Source: Bacteroidales bacterium (GTDB lineage Bacteria > Bacteroidota > Bacteroidia > Bacteroidales > UBA932). From it: a stretch of DNA of 58,005 nucleotides. A program made the translations under genes and the position numbers. Positions 34,270-43,633 of this stretch are shown piece by piece. Location of the stretch: contig JALCSU010000011.1 of assembly GCA_022653735.1 (NCBI GenBank), positions 1 through 58,005 on the forward strand, written 5' to 3'. Within the stretch, counting starts at the first letter, position 1. Each line of letters opens with the position of its first letter. Under the pieces are notes generated by a model that searched no databases, was not told the DNA's origin, and saw only the letters and a program-made list of their open reading frames with translations.

Positions 34270-37200
34270 TTATTCTACCTCATCTGCCGGCACATACCAA
34301 ATAGCCCCTTCGACCTGCGAATATCCCATGCGCTTATAGATATTCATATATTTTGACATCTGAGACTTGTAGCGAGGGTTTTTCTCGCCAAACTTATAAT
34401 CCACGATGGCCACCTTCCCATCATGGATGATGACTCTGTCTGGCCGATACTCCTCTCCCTCAGCATCAAAGATGGATGCCTCGGTGAAAATTTCCGCCCC
34501 TCTTTCAGGAAACCATTCCGGATGCGCGGCGATCCTTTCCTTGAGAAGTTTCATATCCGCCTCTGCGTTCTCTACGTCTACATCCCCAGACTGCAAAGCC
34601 TTTTCCACAGCCGGCTGAACATCTCCAGGGGTTATCACAGAGGCAAGGATATTATGCAGGACGGTGCCATTGCGAACAGCCTCGTCGCGAGCCTTCGCCT
34701 CTTCGGTGAAAAAATCTGATGAATCCATGCTGAGCCGAAGCCTAAGGTCGCCACGGCCACTACCCTCGCCGAAATCGAGAGGGAAGGAAGGAAAGCCAGG
34801 AGTCCTGGCCAGCGACTTCTCTACATCTCTATCCATCTTGGAAAAATCATAGATAGCTCCTTTCATGAATATTATGTCTTCCCCTTCCGAACTCTTCGTG
34901 AATCCTTGAGCATCGGAGTCCATGAAACTCTCTAATATTCCGGCAAGGCTCTTGAAGCTGCCATCCTTCGTGGTCCCGCCACTCTCTGCTATGACCGTAA
35001 GTCCTTTTGAAGCACGAGTAAGAGCCACGTAGAATGTATTGATGTTGTCTACATGCTGCAAGAAGACCTCGTTCTTATAGTCATCTTCGAAAATCGTGTC
35101 TGAACTGCCACTAGAGAGCGCAAAGTTGAACGCAACCTTTCCAATGCCCTCTAATGGGGTTCCATTTACTCTCGGAACTATCCAGCGGTTCGTTCTTCGG
35201 AACAAGCCCACTTTTTCGGCAAACGGGAATATCACGTATGGGAATTCCAAGCCTTTAGATTTATGGATGGTCATGACCCTCACCGCATTCTCGTCTCTTG
35301 GGGAACTGACTTTCGGAGAATCCTCGCCCCACTGCTTCAAGAAAGCATTCAGGGAATTGCCGTTCGTGGCCGAAAAATCTTGCACGTAATCCATGAAAGA
35401 CTGAATATAAAGCACTTCATCCTCGAAATCTGCCTCGCTCATTTTCTCCCGGATTTTCCTGAGCAGTATCTCGCAAAGTTCCAAGAGGCTGTGGAATTGA
35501 ACGTTCCTGGCATCCAGACCTGCCTCCTCTGCTATGTACGAGCCTATTTTGTCTTCCGGATTATTCACCGCAGAGATCAGCGATGCAAGCTTTCTAACGA
35601 CCGACGATGACTTCAAATTCAAGGAATCGTCAGAGATTACGTCCAAGCCATTTTCTATAAGATAACCAGCCGTCCGGGAACCTTCTTGATTATTTCTTAC
35701 CAGGACGGCTATGTCGCCAGGTTTCGCTCCTGCTTCAAGTACTTTATTAATCGTCTCCAACGTTCTGGGAAGCTCCTCCTCGGAATTGCAGAAAACAATT
35801 TCCACGCTACCTTCCTGAATATCTTTCGTACGGACTTCTTGCTCTAACCCACCGTAAATCGCTGATACAGAATCTGCTTTCGCAGGATCTGAGCCATCCA
35901 CGGCATCGATGGCCTTGGCAGCATATCGAAAAAAGGCATTGTTGAACTCCACGATATTTCTCAGACTTCGCCAGTTGCCTGTCATCCCGCTTGGCTGTGC
36001 ATTCGGGAATTCGGCCTGCACTTCCCTAGCCATCAAGTTCCAGTCAGAGCCTCGCCATCTGTAAATGCTTTGCTTCACGTCCCCGACGAGCAGATTTTCT
36101 AAGTTCTGAGAGTTACTGTTGGCTATGAGCGGACGAAAATTTTCCCATTGAATCCGAGACGTATCCTGAAACTCGTCCAGAAGGAAATGCTCGTACCTGA
36201 CACCTATTTTCTCGTACACGAAAGGGGCATCGGAGCCATCAATTATGTTTTTCAGCAGAACGTTGGATTCCTCTATGCAGAGCACGTTATGTTCTCTCAT
36301 CACATCCATGAAGGCCGTCGAAAGTTCGTTGGCGATACCAAGATCGTTTATCTGGTCCTCGATCTGAGCGGCCGTATTGAACGCCTTTATGCCTCCGTCG
36401 TAATACGCTATAAGGTGCTGCACAGGGGGAAGCAGAGCCCCTTCCAGAGAGGCATATTTCTCCACGTCAGCCTTCTTGAACCAAGACTGGAAGTCCTCCG
36501 CCTTACATCTGAAAGAGTCAGTGAAACCAGGGACGCCTCCGTAAGGATCCATGTCATCGAATTTTTCCAGTGTCTTGGACATGAACGACCGCGAAGTTAC
36601 GCTCGGATCGACGCCTGCCGAAAGAAAAGCGTCCTTGACCGCCTGCACGGCATCTTTCATCCCGCGACGGAAATCTTGCATCACCTTTCTCAATACGACC
36701 TTCATCCTTTTCAGGTTTTCCTTGGAATATGCCTTAGAGTCGTCCATCCCATACTGTTCGGCCACTGCTCTGTGCTCGTCCGACTCAAGCTGAGACGCCA
36801 TATTCAGAAGATCGTCTTTCAAGCTGTACTTCTGGCCTCTTTCCAGCCTCTCCATAACGCTGTCGGACACCCATCTCAGCAATTCTGGCTGCAGTTCGGA
36901 AAGCGAGTCCAGAATCCGGTCAACGCTCTCTTCGACCAAAGAATCCTTGTCCAGCTCGACCTGATAGTTAGAGAACTGGCCTATCTCGCGAGAGAACGAT
37001 TTCAAGCTCTGCTGGAAGAAGCGGTCGATGGTGCTGATGGCGAATGCGCTATAGTCATGCAATATATTGTATAGCACGGCTGCAGATTTATCCCTCAAAG
37101 CCTCTTTCGTCTGAAATTTAGAAGGCACGAACTCTTTAAGGTAGCTGGAATTTTCTGTATCTGAGGCTAAAGTGTGCAGCTCTTTCAAGATTCGGCTCTT

Positions 37201-37350
37201 CATCTCGTCGGTGGCCTTATTCGTGAAAGTGACGGCCAGGATGTGCCTGTAGGCGTAAGGATCGTCGTTCTTCAGCAATAGCTCTATATATGTCTTGGCA
37301 AGGTTCCAGGTCTTTCCTGAACCAGCTGATGCTTTCAATATCTTAATCAT
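34270..37350 (-). CDS. AddA-like UvrD/RecB-family helicase-nuclease
   Basis: This 1026-residue protein is the helicase subunit of an AddAB-type double-strand-break resection enzyme. Helicase motifs are ASAGSGKT (Lys13) near the N-terminus, LLDEFQDTSRIQWENF (motif II), and YVALTRASKGL (motif VI). The C-terminal PD-(D/E)XK nuclease is intact: RPDRVIIHDGKVAIVDYKFG. It is 10 bp downstream of the addB-like gene and must act as its partner. GAATAT sits close to the start (GAATATTTATG). Confidence 0.92.
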   Translation of the reverse strand: MIKILKASAGSGKTWNLAKTYIELLLKNDDPYAYRHILAVTFTNKATDEMKSRILKELHTLASDTENSSYLKEFVPSKFQTKEALRDKSAAVLYNILHDYSAFAISTIDRFFQQSLKSFSREIGQFSNYQVELDKDSLVEESVDRILDSLSELQPELLRWVSDSVMERLERGQKYSLKDDLLNMASQLESDEHRAVAEQYGMDDSKAYSKENLKRMKVVLRKVMQDFRRGMKDAVQAVKDAFLSAGVDPSVTSRSFMSKTLEKFDDMDPYGGVPGFTDSFRCKAEDFQSWFKKADVEKYASLEGALLPPVQHLIAYYDGGIKAFNTAAQIEDQINDLGIANELSTAFMDVMREHNVLCIEESNVLLKNIIDGSDAPFVYEKIGVRYEHFLLDEFQDTSRIQWENFRPLIANSNSQNLENLLVGDVKQSIYRWRGSDWNLMAREVQAEFPNAQPSGMTGNWRSLRNIVEFNNAFFRYAAKAIDAVDGSDPAKADSVSAIYGGLEQEVRTKDIQEGSVEIVFCNSEEELPRTLETINKVLEAGAKPGDIAVLVRNNQEGSRTAGYLIENGLDVISDDSLNLKSSSVVRKLASLISAVNNPEDKIGSYIAEEAGLDARNVQFHSLLELCEILLRKIREKMSEADFEDEVLYIQSFMDYVQDFSATNGNSLNAFLKQWGEDSPKVSSPRDENAVRVMTIHKSKGLEFPYVIFPFAEKVGLFRRTNRWIVPRVNGTPLEGIGKVAFNFALSSGSSDTIFEDDYKNEVFLQHVDNINTFYVALTRASKGLTVIAESGGTTKDGSFKSLAGILESFMDSDAQGFTKSSEGEDIIFMKGAIYDFSKMDRDVEKSLARTPGFPSFPLDFGEGSGRGDLRLRLSMDSSDFFTEEAKARDEAVRNGTVLHNILASVITPGDVQPAVEKALQSGDVDVENAEADMKLLKERIAAHPEWFPERGAEIFTEASIFDAEGEEYRPDRVIIHDGKVAIVDYKFGEKNPRYKSQMSKYMNIYKRMGYSQVEGAIWYVPADEVE

Positions 37351-37360
37351 AAATATTCAT

Positions 37361-40324
37361 TTATCTTCCGCAAATATTTTTGAAACTGCACCAAGCACAC
37401 ACCGAAGCGGCATTCGTCCGTCGCCAGCCTATGTTCAAATCCTGCATCTGGACAAGCGCCGAGTGCAGGAGCTCCTCGGTGCATTCATTGAATTTCTGGC
37501 TCATGGGTACTTCCAGGACCTCATTCTTGAACATGCTGAGCGGCTGGTAAATAGAGTTCACTATCTGTCCGCCGCTCCAACTCGGGTCGTGGAGAACCAT
37601 GTAGTCGTAAATGAATAACTGGAAAGCGATTTTAGGCCTTTTATCATTGTCTGGAGCAAACAAAGCCTCTGCAACTGCCTCTGCGTTATCATCGTTTATG
37701 TTCATCTCGGAGTCCGCCACCTTTCCTGTCTTGTAATCAACAATTCGCACTTGGCCAGGAAGGAAGCTGTCTTTTCTGTCTATGTAGCCCACGAATTTAA
37801 ATCCGTCCACTTCTGCCTCCACGCGTTCCTCCAAGCCTAGTATCTTGAAAGAATTGACGTGGTGTTTTTCCAGAAGTTCTCTATCGCGCCGCAGAGTCCT
37901 CAAGACATATTGCAGGATGACGTTCTCGGTCACGAGGTCGCGACCGCTCACTTCAAATGTACGCATCTGGCTGAGTATCAGGCTCCTGATTCTCGCCTTA
38001 ATATCATCTTGGCGCTTCAGCCAGAGGTCGATATATTCCTTTGTCACCTCCGTCAGCCGCCCCGGCAAGCTATCATTCCGCTTCCTGTCTGAAATGTCGT
38101 ATGACGGATCCATCGCAGCCTCCCCTAGATAAAGCGCCTGCATAGTAGAATGGAATATATTTCCTAACGTTGGGGCATCCACATCCTCAGTCACTTCTTC
38201 CTCCTCACTGAGTTTCTTTATGCTGGAGAAATAGAACATTGCCGGGCAGTCCAGATAGCTTTTCATCGTGGAAGCCGAGAACCTGACCTCTCGCAATGCT
38301 GCCACATCGCTCTCCGTCTTCGGAATGTCTGATATCTCTATGTGGCTTTTCGCTGAAGCTTTCACAAAACTTCTTTTTAGTGGCACGCCAAAATGATATT
38401 CCAGCTGTTTGATGTAGCGGCTCTCCTCCCCTACCTTCAATCCCTCGGTCCTGGAATCAAAAATCATGGTCACGGTCTCCGCTCGCTGAACCATCCTATA
38501 GAAATAATATGCCCACACGGCATCTTGCAACTCGTATGTTGGCAAGCCGAAACCTTTTCTCAATTCCGGAGGGATGAATGAAGAGCTGACGCTTCTTCGA
38601 GGGAATATGCCTTCGTTGCAAGAGAGCAGGAATATATGCTTGAAGTCCAGCGCCCTGGTTTCGAGCGGTCCCATGACCTGCAGCCCTTTCAGCGGCTCTC
38701 CATTGAACGGTACCGAGACTGGGCCGATGAGCTGCTCGAAAAGCCGGAAATACGTGAGTGGCAGTATGGCCAGGTCGTTTGTTTTCAACTGGTTTACGGC
38801 ATTGTAGGCGGCTTTCGCGAACTCCAGGTCCATCGAAGCCCCGCCACCCTCGGAAAGTATTTTAGCAATGCCGGCTATCATGCTCAGCTGATACTCTTCT
38901 ATTGCAAGGATTTGCTTCTTATCAATGGCTTTAGGATCCTTCACGGCTGCCCTGAACACCAAATCGAAAAGCGGAGTGCCTCGCAGGTCGTCCTCACAGA
39001 CATAGTACCTCGAATCTTTCTTTATGTTCATTGCCTTTTTCGCAGACTCATCGTCCTCTGTGATGATTTTCTGGAATATGCCGGAAGACAGCACGTCCCA
39101 GACCTGCTTGTGGTAGAAGTACCATTTGCCATCCTTTTCCCTAAGATGCAGCTGAAGAGAATCTATGACCGAGAGAAAATCATAGAATGAGCTGCTACGC
39201 ATCGGATACCCCATCGTCACATTAATATCCTGTATTTCAGGAGGCACGGAATTGAGCACCGGCACTAGAAGGGTTTCATCTGGAATCACTACAGCCATGT
39301 CACTGTAGTCCTTATTGTTCCAAAGACTCCCAAGATTGCCTTCCAAGGCCTGCCCTTCGGAAGCTATTTCCGAGAGCAGTTCCGGCAGCAGCTTTGCCTG
39401 CCCTACCGAGGATGGGACACTGATGACCTCGAACTTGGGTTCTGGCAAGCCTTCCGAATCCAGATCGAATGCCTGCCCGAATTCCTCGACGTTCTTGGAG
39501 AGGAAAAGCGAGGCCTTGTTATGCTTATCTTTCATCATCTTACTCGAGAAGTCCCAGCAGAACTCTGCCAGGCCTGCGTCCCGCATCTTCCTCATCACTG
39601 CCCTTTCGCACTCGTTCAAGGCATTGTGGCCAACGAATATGAATTTTTGTGTTTTTGGGAATGCCTCTGTCAGCACGTCCGCAGCCGCTTCGCCCTTAAG
39701 CCTTTCCGCAACGTTCCTGTAAACCATGCCCTCATAGGCTATCCCTTTATCTGTCAGGGTTTTACGATAATCATTGTACAACGGCCACAGAATCTGCCAC
39801 ATCCTAAGGAAACGTTCCTTCACGTTAGGGTCCTTGGAGTCAGGGTCCAATCTCATTCCCTCTGCGCCACGGAAATGCGACATGAACTGAGAAATAGCCT
39901 TGCGCTGAGCCTCGGAGAGATATTCATAATTATCTTGGATGGCCTTGAAGTCCGTGACATTGGCGAACAGCATCCTGGCATCCACAAGATATTTGTCCAA
40001 ATCGTCGAAATCACCTATTAATATATCGCCCCAGAAGATGAATTCGTCAAGTGGCTCCGGCTCCTTATAAAGCTTTGAGTAGCAACCATATAAAATCAGC
40101 AGGAGCCGTATCCTGTCTGCGGAAGAAGAACCAGCAGCCTGAAAGAAGAAATCATTGATCGTGAGCATTTTGGGCGACACGATTGGGGTTCCGGCAGCCT
40201 TCACTGCCTCTCCGAGATACTTCTTAAAAAAGACCTGGCTACGCCTGTTCGGAAACACGAAGCACAGAGACGAGAAGCCGTCCGTGCCGAAATAATACTC
40301 AACTACTTGTCTTAGGAACTGCAT
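37361..40324 (-). CDS. AddB-like PD-(D/E)XK exonuclease subunit with Fe-S cluster
   Basis: The 987-residue protein has an inactivated helicase-like N-terminal part (FPNRRSQVFFKKYL in place of a Walker A) and a C-terminal nuclease domain with the catalytic FVGYIDRKD and VRIVDYKTGK. The four cysteines that would bind a 4Fe-4S cluster are visible: one in YLDCPAMFYF and three in VCAWCSFKNICGR at the extreme C-terminus, the AddB arrangement. With the adjacent AddA-like protein it forms the recombination enzyme that processes broken ends. First gene of the operon that leads to ftsK and lolA. Confidence 0.9.
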   Translation of the reverse strand: MQFLRQVVEYYFGTDGFSSLCFVFPNRRSQVFFKKYLGEAVKAAGTPIVSPKMLTINDFFFQAAGSSSADRIRLLLILYGCYSKLYKEPEPLDEFIFWGDILIGDFDDLDKYLVDARMLFANVTDFKAIQDNYEYLSEAQRKAISQFMSHFRGAEGMRLDPDSKDPNVKERFLRMWQILWPLYNDYRKTLTDKGIAYEGMVYRNVAERLKGEAAADVLTEAFPKTQKFIFVGHNALNECERAVMRKMRDAGLAEFCWDFSSKMMKDKHNKASLFLSKNVEEFGQAFDLDSEGLPEPKFEVISVPSSVGQAKLLPELLSEIASEGQALEGNLGSLWNNKDYSDMAVVIPDETLLVPVLNSVPPEIQDINVTMGYPMRSSSFYDFLSVIDSLQLHLREKDGKWYFYHKQVWDVLSSGIFQKIITEDDESAKKAMNIKKDSRYYVCEDDLRGTPLFDLVFRAAVKDPKAIDKKQILAIEEYQLSMIAGIAKILSEGGGASMDLEFAKAAYNAVNQLKTNDLAILPLTYFRLFEQLIGPVSVPFNGEPLKGLQVMGPLETRALDFKHIFLLSCNEGIFPRRSVSSSFIPPELRKGFGLPTYELQDAVWAYYFYRMVQRAETVTMIFDSRTEGLKVGEESRYIKQLEYHFGVPLKRSFVKASAKSHIEISDIPKTESDVAALREVRFSASTMKSYLDCPAMFYFSSIKKLSEEEEVTEDVDAPTLGNIFHSTMQALYLGEAAMDPSYDISDRKRNDSLPGRLTEVTKEYIDLWLKRQDDIKARIRSLILSQMRTFEVSGRDLVTENVILQYVLRTLRRDRELLEKHHVNSFKILGLEERVEAEVDGFKFVGYIDRKDSFLPGQVRIVDYKTGKVADSEMNINDDNAEAVAEALFAPDNDKRPKIAFQLFIYDYMVLHDPSWSGGQIVNSIYQPLSMFKNEVLEVPMSQKFNECTEELLHSALVQMQDLNIGWRRTNAASVCAWCSFKNICGR

Positions 40325-40451
40325 ATATAGTTATCAAATCAGTTTGAATATATTCATTAATTTCTTTTGCGCCAAATCTGCTGCGAATATAATAGGCGAT
40401 TGTACCAAAATAAGGCACACAAGAACTTTCTGCCAAAAAAATTAATTTAAA

Positions 40452-40482
40452 TTTGAATATTTAAAAACTATGACTATATTTG
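40452..40482 (+). promoter_or_regulatory. Full Bacteroidota promoter of the rubrerythrin gene
   Basis: TTTG (40452-40455), 19 bases, TATATTTG (40475-40482) is an exact consensus promoter. The leader up to the ATG at 40585 is about 97 nt, the longest among promoters I located. Confidence 0.8.
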
Positions 40483-40512
40483 CAGCGTCAAAACAGAAAG
40501 AGACTCTGTCAG

Positions 40513-40530
40513 ACAGTCAGGAATGACTGT
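40513..40530 (+). promoter_or_regulatory. Leader hairpin of the rubrerythrin mRNA
   Basis: ACAGTCA (40513-40519), tetraloop GGAA, TGACTGT (40524-40530) form a perfect 7-bp stem about 25 nt into the predicted transcript. There is no T-run, so it is not a terminator; mRNA stability or a protein-binding role is possible. Confidence 0.5.
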
Positions 40531-40584
40531 GGCAGCTATTTTGATAGTTTGAAAATTACGTTAACGATTAAATTTTTTTCTACC

Positions 40585-41139
40585 ATGAAAAAGAAATTCA
40601 GATGTTTAGTGTGCGGTTACGTCTATGAAGGCGAGAACCCGCCAGCAGAATGCCCTCAGTGCCATGCGCCTGCTAGCAAATTCGTAGAGATCAAAGAAGA
40701 TGAAGGCAAACCTCAGTGGGCTTGCGAGCACCATCTCGGAGACGGGAAAGTTGACGACCCTGAGGTTCTCCAAGGACTGCATGATCATTTCAACGGCGAG
40801 TGCTGCGAGGTCGGGATGTACCTTGCGATGAGCCGTCAGGCAGAGCGGGAAGGCTATCCAGAGATAGCTGAGGCCTTCAAGAGATATGCTTTCGAGGAGG
40901 CAGAGCACGCCTCCAAATTCGCAGAGCTTCTCGGGGACATCGTCTGGGACACAAAGACTAATCTGGAGAAACGTTATCAGGCAGAGGCCGGGGCTTGCGA
41001 AGGCAAGCTGGCGATTGCTAAGAGAGCCAAGGAACTCGGTTACGATGCCGTCCATGACACAGTTCACGAGATGGCTAAGGACGAAGCTCGCCACGGCGCC
41101 GGCTTCTACGGCCTTCTGACACGCTACTTCGGCAAATAA
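40585..41139 (+). CDS. Reverse rubrerythrin (rubredoxin domain first)
   Basis: This 184-residue enzyme reduces hydrogen peroxide in anaerobes. A rubredoxin-like iron centre at the N-terminus (Cys7, Cys10, Cys23, Cys26) precedes the diiron ferritin-like four-helix domain with [25 protein letters not shown] and [10 protein letters not shown]. The domain order is inverted compared with classical rubrerythrin. The real start is the ATG at 40585 (MKKKFRC); a frame open to 40480 lies in the leader. A terminator follows at 41208. Confidence 0.93.
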   Translation: MKKKFRCLVCGYVYEGENPPAECPQCHAPASKFVEIKEDEGKPQWACEHHLGDGKVDDPEVLQGLHDHFNGECCEVGMYLAMSRQAEREGYPEIAEAFKRYAFEEAEHASKFAELLGDIVWDTKTNLEKRYQAEAGACEGKLAIAKRAKELGYDAVHDTVHEMAKDEARHGAGFYGLLTRYFGK

Positions 41140-41207
41140 TCTGACGCCTCCCACTATCATCCTGACGACTCTTTTTTTCGTTCAGAATCAAGGAAGGCAG
41201 AATTCGA

Positions 41208-41244
41208 AAGCCATCGAGCGTAATGCCCGATGGCTTATTTTTTC
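41208..41244 (+). terminator. Rho-independent terminator of the rubrerythrin gene
   Basis: AAGCCATCG (41208-41216), 11-base loop, CGATGGCTT (41228-41236), followed by ATTTTTT. It lies 69 bases after the stop codon. Confidence 0.85.
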
Positions 41245-41284
41245 CCTGGCAAGCATTAAATTATCCGGACCAGAGCATTTGCGC

Positions 41285-41776
41285 CTAAAGACTTTCCAAG
41301 TCGTCGTCGGTGAGGCCGAACTTCTCGGCGATGTCGTCCGGAATGTCCTCGATGACCGTCAGGTTGCCTGGAGCCGCAGACTCATTGCGGTCCAGCTCCT
41401 CCCAGGCCTCATCCATGACTCTACGATCTTTTTTCGTAGGACGCCCAAGACCACGGTCACGATGCACGAAGAACGTCTCCACAGGAGCCTTGAGCTTATC
41501 TAGTTCGGATTGCGGAGTGAGATTTTCTGCGAAATCCGGCACCAGCCTGGCGCCGACCCTCTGCGACAAAGGTCTCTTGATCCGATAAGTGTATGTTACC
41601 GAACCCTTGTGAACATTGATGACATCTCCTACTTTCACCAGATGGGACGGCTTCGCGTTCGAACCGCCAATCTTAACTTTCCCTCCCTTGCAGGCATCTG
41701 TGGCATCGGTCCTGGTCTTGAATATTCTTAAAGCCCAAAGAACCTTGTCTATTCTTTCAGCATCACTCATATTCAT
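41285..41776 (-). CDS. Hsp15-type S4-domain RNA-binding protein
   Basis: The 163-residue protein starts with an S4 domain (RIDKVLWALRIFKTRTDATDACKGGKVKI), then a basic region and an acidic C-terminal tail. Hsp15 relatives bind stalled 50S subunits. The product is separated from the upstream ManA-like gene by 6 bp and is probably cotranscribed. Start is ATGAATATG; the second ATG (41770) is an alternative. Confidence 0.88.
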   Translation of the reverse strand: MNMSDAERIDKVLWALRIFKTRTDATDACKGGKVKIGGSNAKPSHLVKVGDVINVHKGSVTYTYRIKRPLSQRVGARLVPDFAENLTPQSELDKLKAPVETFFVHRDRGLGRPTKKDRRVMDEAWEELDRNESAAPGNLTVIEDIPDDIAEKFGLTDDDLESL

Positions 41777-41782
41777 TGGTAT

Positions 41783-42907
41783 TTAATTCCAATATCCGAC
41801 ATGCGGGTCAGGAGCATTATCGTCGGTAGAATCATCTTGCCGAACATCTCCGAAGCTGGATGGCTCCACGTTTTCGTTTGTATACGAATCCCTGACTTTC
41901 CGCTTGTCCACAACAATCTCCAGAAGGTCTGTGCCATCTTCTGCCGGAACAAGGTAAAAATCCGTGACCTCGGCAGGCATCAGGAGGACCTGCCCCTCCC
42001 TAAGCTCGTAACGGTCCAAGGTTTCCGGAAGAGGCATTGTTCCTGTACGGACAGGCTCCGACCCTGCCTTAGGCACTTGAATGGAGGCCTTCCCCGAAAG
42101 ACAATAATACACCGTGAAGCCGACTGCGTCTTCTACCGACACATGCAGGACGTTCTGCAAGCCAATCCTCGAAACCGAGAATTCATCGCAAGAAGAAATG
42201 GTGCTCGTGTATGGCGACTGCGCAGAAATCTTACGCAGAGGGTTCAGCAGAGCAGCAGGAGAATATTTCTTGAAATCTATCAAATCGAAGGCCTCGTCGA
42301 GCATCAGCTCCGAGGCATCCACCTGCTGCTGATGGAAAAGCTCAGCCAGCTGGAACGTCATTTCGGACGACTCTGCTATCTCAAGGATTTTCAGCCCAGG
42401 GCCAGCTGCAAACACGGTCCCAGGCTTGATGAGGAAGGCATCCCCCTTCCTGGGCTTGAATATATTCAAGACTTCCGGAACCGTCCCATCCTTGCAACGG
42501 CGATAGAATTCTTCAGCAGGCACGTCCTTGTTAAACCCAAGAGCCATTTCAGCGTCCGGTCTAGCTTCCTCGACATACCAAAGCGCAGTCTTCCCGAAAG
42601 AATCGTAGCGTTGCTGCGCCACATCATCGGCGACATTCACCTGCAGCGGCTGGAATGCCTTCGTCTCTATTACCTTCAGCATCACAGGGAATTGCGTGCC
42701 ATAGAACTCAAAGGAATTGTCCCCGACCACTCTCTCAAAATACGTCCCGATGAGTTCGCTAAGCGTGTTTCCGCCTAGCCAGCCGCTTTCTATCATGGAA
42801 TCTTTGAAGCCTAGGTCGGCCAGTTTGTAGCTCACGTGCCCCCAAGGCAAGTCTTCACCCTCATCGATGAGGTGGAAAGGATATAATGGCTTGTCACCTT
42901 CACTCAT
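41783..42907 (-). CDS. ManA-like protein without zinc ligands (predicted pseudo-isomerase)
   Basis: The 374-residue protein follows the layout of short bacterial type I mannose-6-phosphate isomerases: N-terminal PWG motif, PVMLKVIE, LQVN-ADD, FGKT-LWYVEEA, IKPGTVFAAGPGLKILEIAE and a C-terminal cupin (residues about 265-345). However, the metal site is gone. In active enzymes the motifs read QVHP, GKTExW and GTVHA; here they read QVNV, GKTALW and GTVFA, so both histidines and the glutamate are replaced and only the glutamine remains. Isomerase activity is therefore unlikely; sugar sensing or a structural role is possible. Upstream of and probably cotranscribed with the S4 gene. Confidence 0.75.
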   Translation of the reverse strand: MSEGDKPLYPFHLIDEGEDLPWGHVSYKLADLGFKDSMIESGWLGGNTLSELIGTYFERVVGDNSFEFYGTQFPVMLKVIETKAFQPLQVNVADDVAQQRYDSFGKTALWYVEEARPDAEMALGFNKDVPAEEFYRRCKDGTVPEVLNIFKPRKGDAFLIKPGTVFAAGPGLKILEIAESSEMTFQLAELFHQQQVDASELMLDEAFDLIDFKKYSPAALLNPLRKISAQSPYTSTISSCDEFSVSRIGLQNVLHVSVEDAVGFTVYYCLSGKASIQVPKAGSEPVRTGTMPLPETLDRYELREGQVLLMPAEVTDFYLVPAEDGTDLLEIVVDKRKVRDSYTNENVEPSSFGDVRQDDSTDDNAPDPHVGYWN

Positions 42908-43047
42908 ACTCAGAATTTTTTATGAATATACTAACTCTCCCCACATATAACAAAAATCAGGCACCGACAGCCACCTGACATCAGGAATTTTAAAATAGCA
43001 AAAGAGCGACGGGATTTCTCCAGCCGCCCTTTCGTTTTCTAGGAAAG

Positions 43048-43395
43048 CTACCTCTTTTTCACGTTCGTAAGCAGCACGCCCAATTGAAGCACGACTACTA
43101 CGCACAATAAAATTATGTTCAGCTTGATGGCGGAACCTTTCGAATAAGCGATGACAGTCCATAGCAGAACAATCCCAGGCCAGAAAACCGGATCTTGCCG
43201 TCCTCTTAGGATAGTGCCGGATAATTTCTTTTTAGCGATTAGATAAACAATGAAAGACAATGAGACGGCAATGCTGCAAATTGCGACGACAGCGAATATC
43301 CTGCCCCATACCGTCTCCAGTCCTACGGTATAGCCAGAAAGCAACGCAACCGCCGCAATACGATTAAAGGATTCGATTTTACCATCAATTTCCAT
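43048..43395 (-). CDS. Small membrane protein of unknown function
   Basis: The 115-residue product has four predicted membrane helices (around residues 13-25, 32-55, 70-85 and 92-110) and a basic end NVKKR. I do not recognise a family. An overlapping frame at 42920-43162 on the same strand looks like a shadow. A run of about ten C lies 63 bp upstream of the start. The following 42908-43047 contains nothing else I can support. Confidence 0.6.
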   Translation of the reverse strand: MEIDGKIESFNRIAAVALLSGYTVGLETVWGRIFAVVAICSIAVSLSFIVYLIAKKKLSGTILRGRQDPVFWPGIVLLWTVIAYSKGSAIKLNIILLCVVVVLQLGVLLTNVKKR

Positions 43396-43457
43396 GTTGG
43401 TTAAAAGTTTAATTATCGGGAGTGTCGATATTATTGATTAAAACATTATTCCTTTAC

Positions 43458-43467
43458 CCCCCCCCCC
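43458..43467. repeat. Homopolymeric C tract upstream of a membrane-protein gene
   Basis: About ten consecutive C (G on the minus strand) lie in the 238-bp gap between the genes at 43048-43395 and 43634-44245. Such tracts are prone to slipped-strand changes in length. The gap otherwise holds A/T-rich DNA with no recognisable element. Confidence 0.8.
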
Positions 43468-43633
43468 GTATATATTTTAAAGGCACAACGGAGACGAAAC
43501 AACGCTTTAAATTAACGATTTTTCTTAAGTTATCCAATTTTTTTAGGAAACTGTAAAATTCCAAACACGCCAAAATTACAGGCATGGCGTATTCGGACTA
43601 GAGGGGATTTGCCATTAAGGTTCTATGCATGAA

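Noticed and set aside
42920..43162. 80-codon minus-strand frame beside the ManA-like gene
   Set aside because: It overlaps the better-supported membrane protein in another frame, and its composition is not protein-like.
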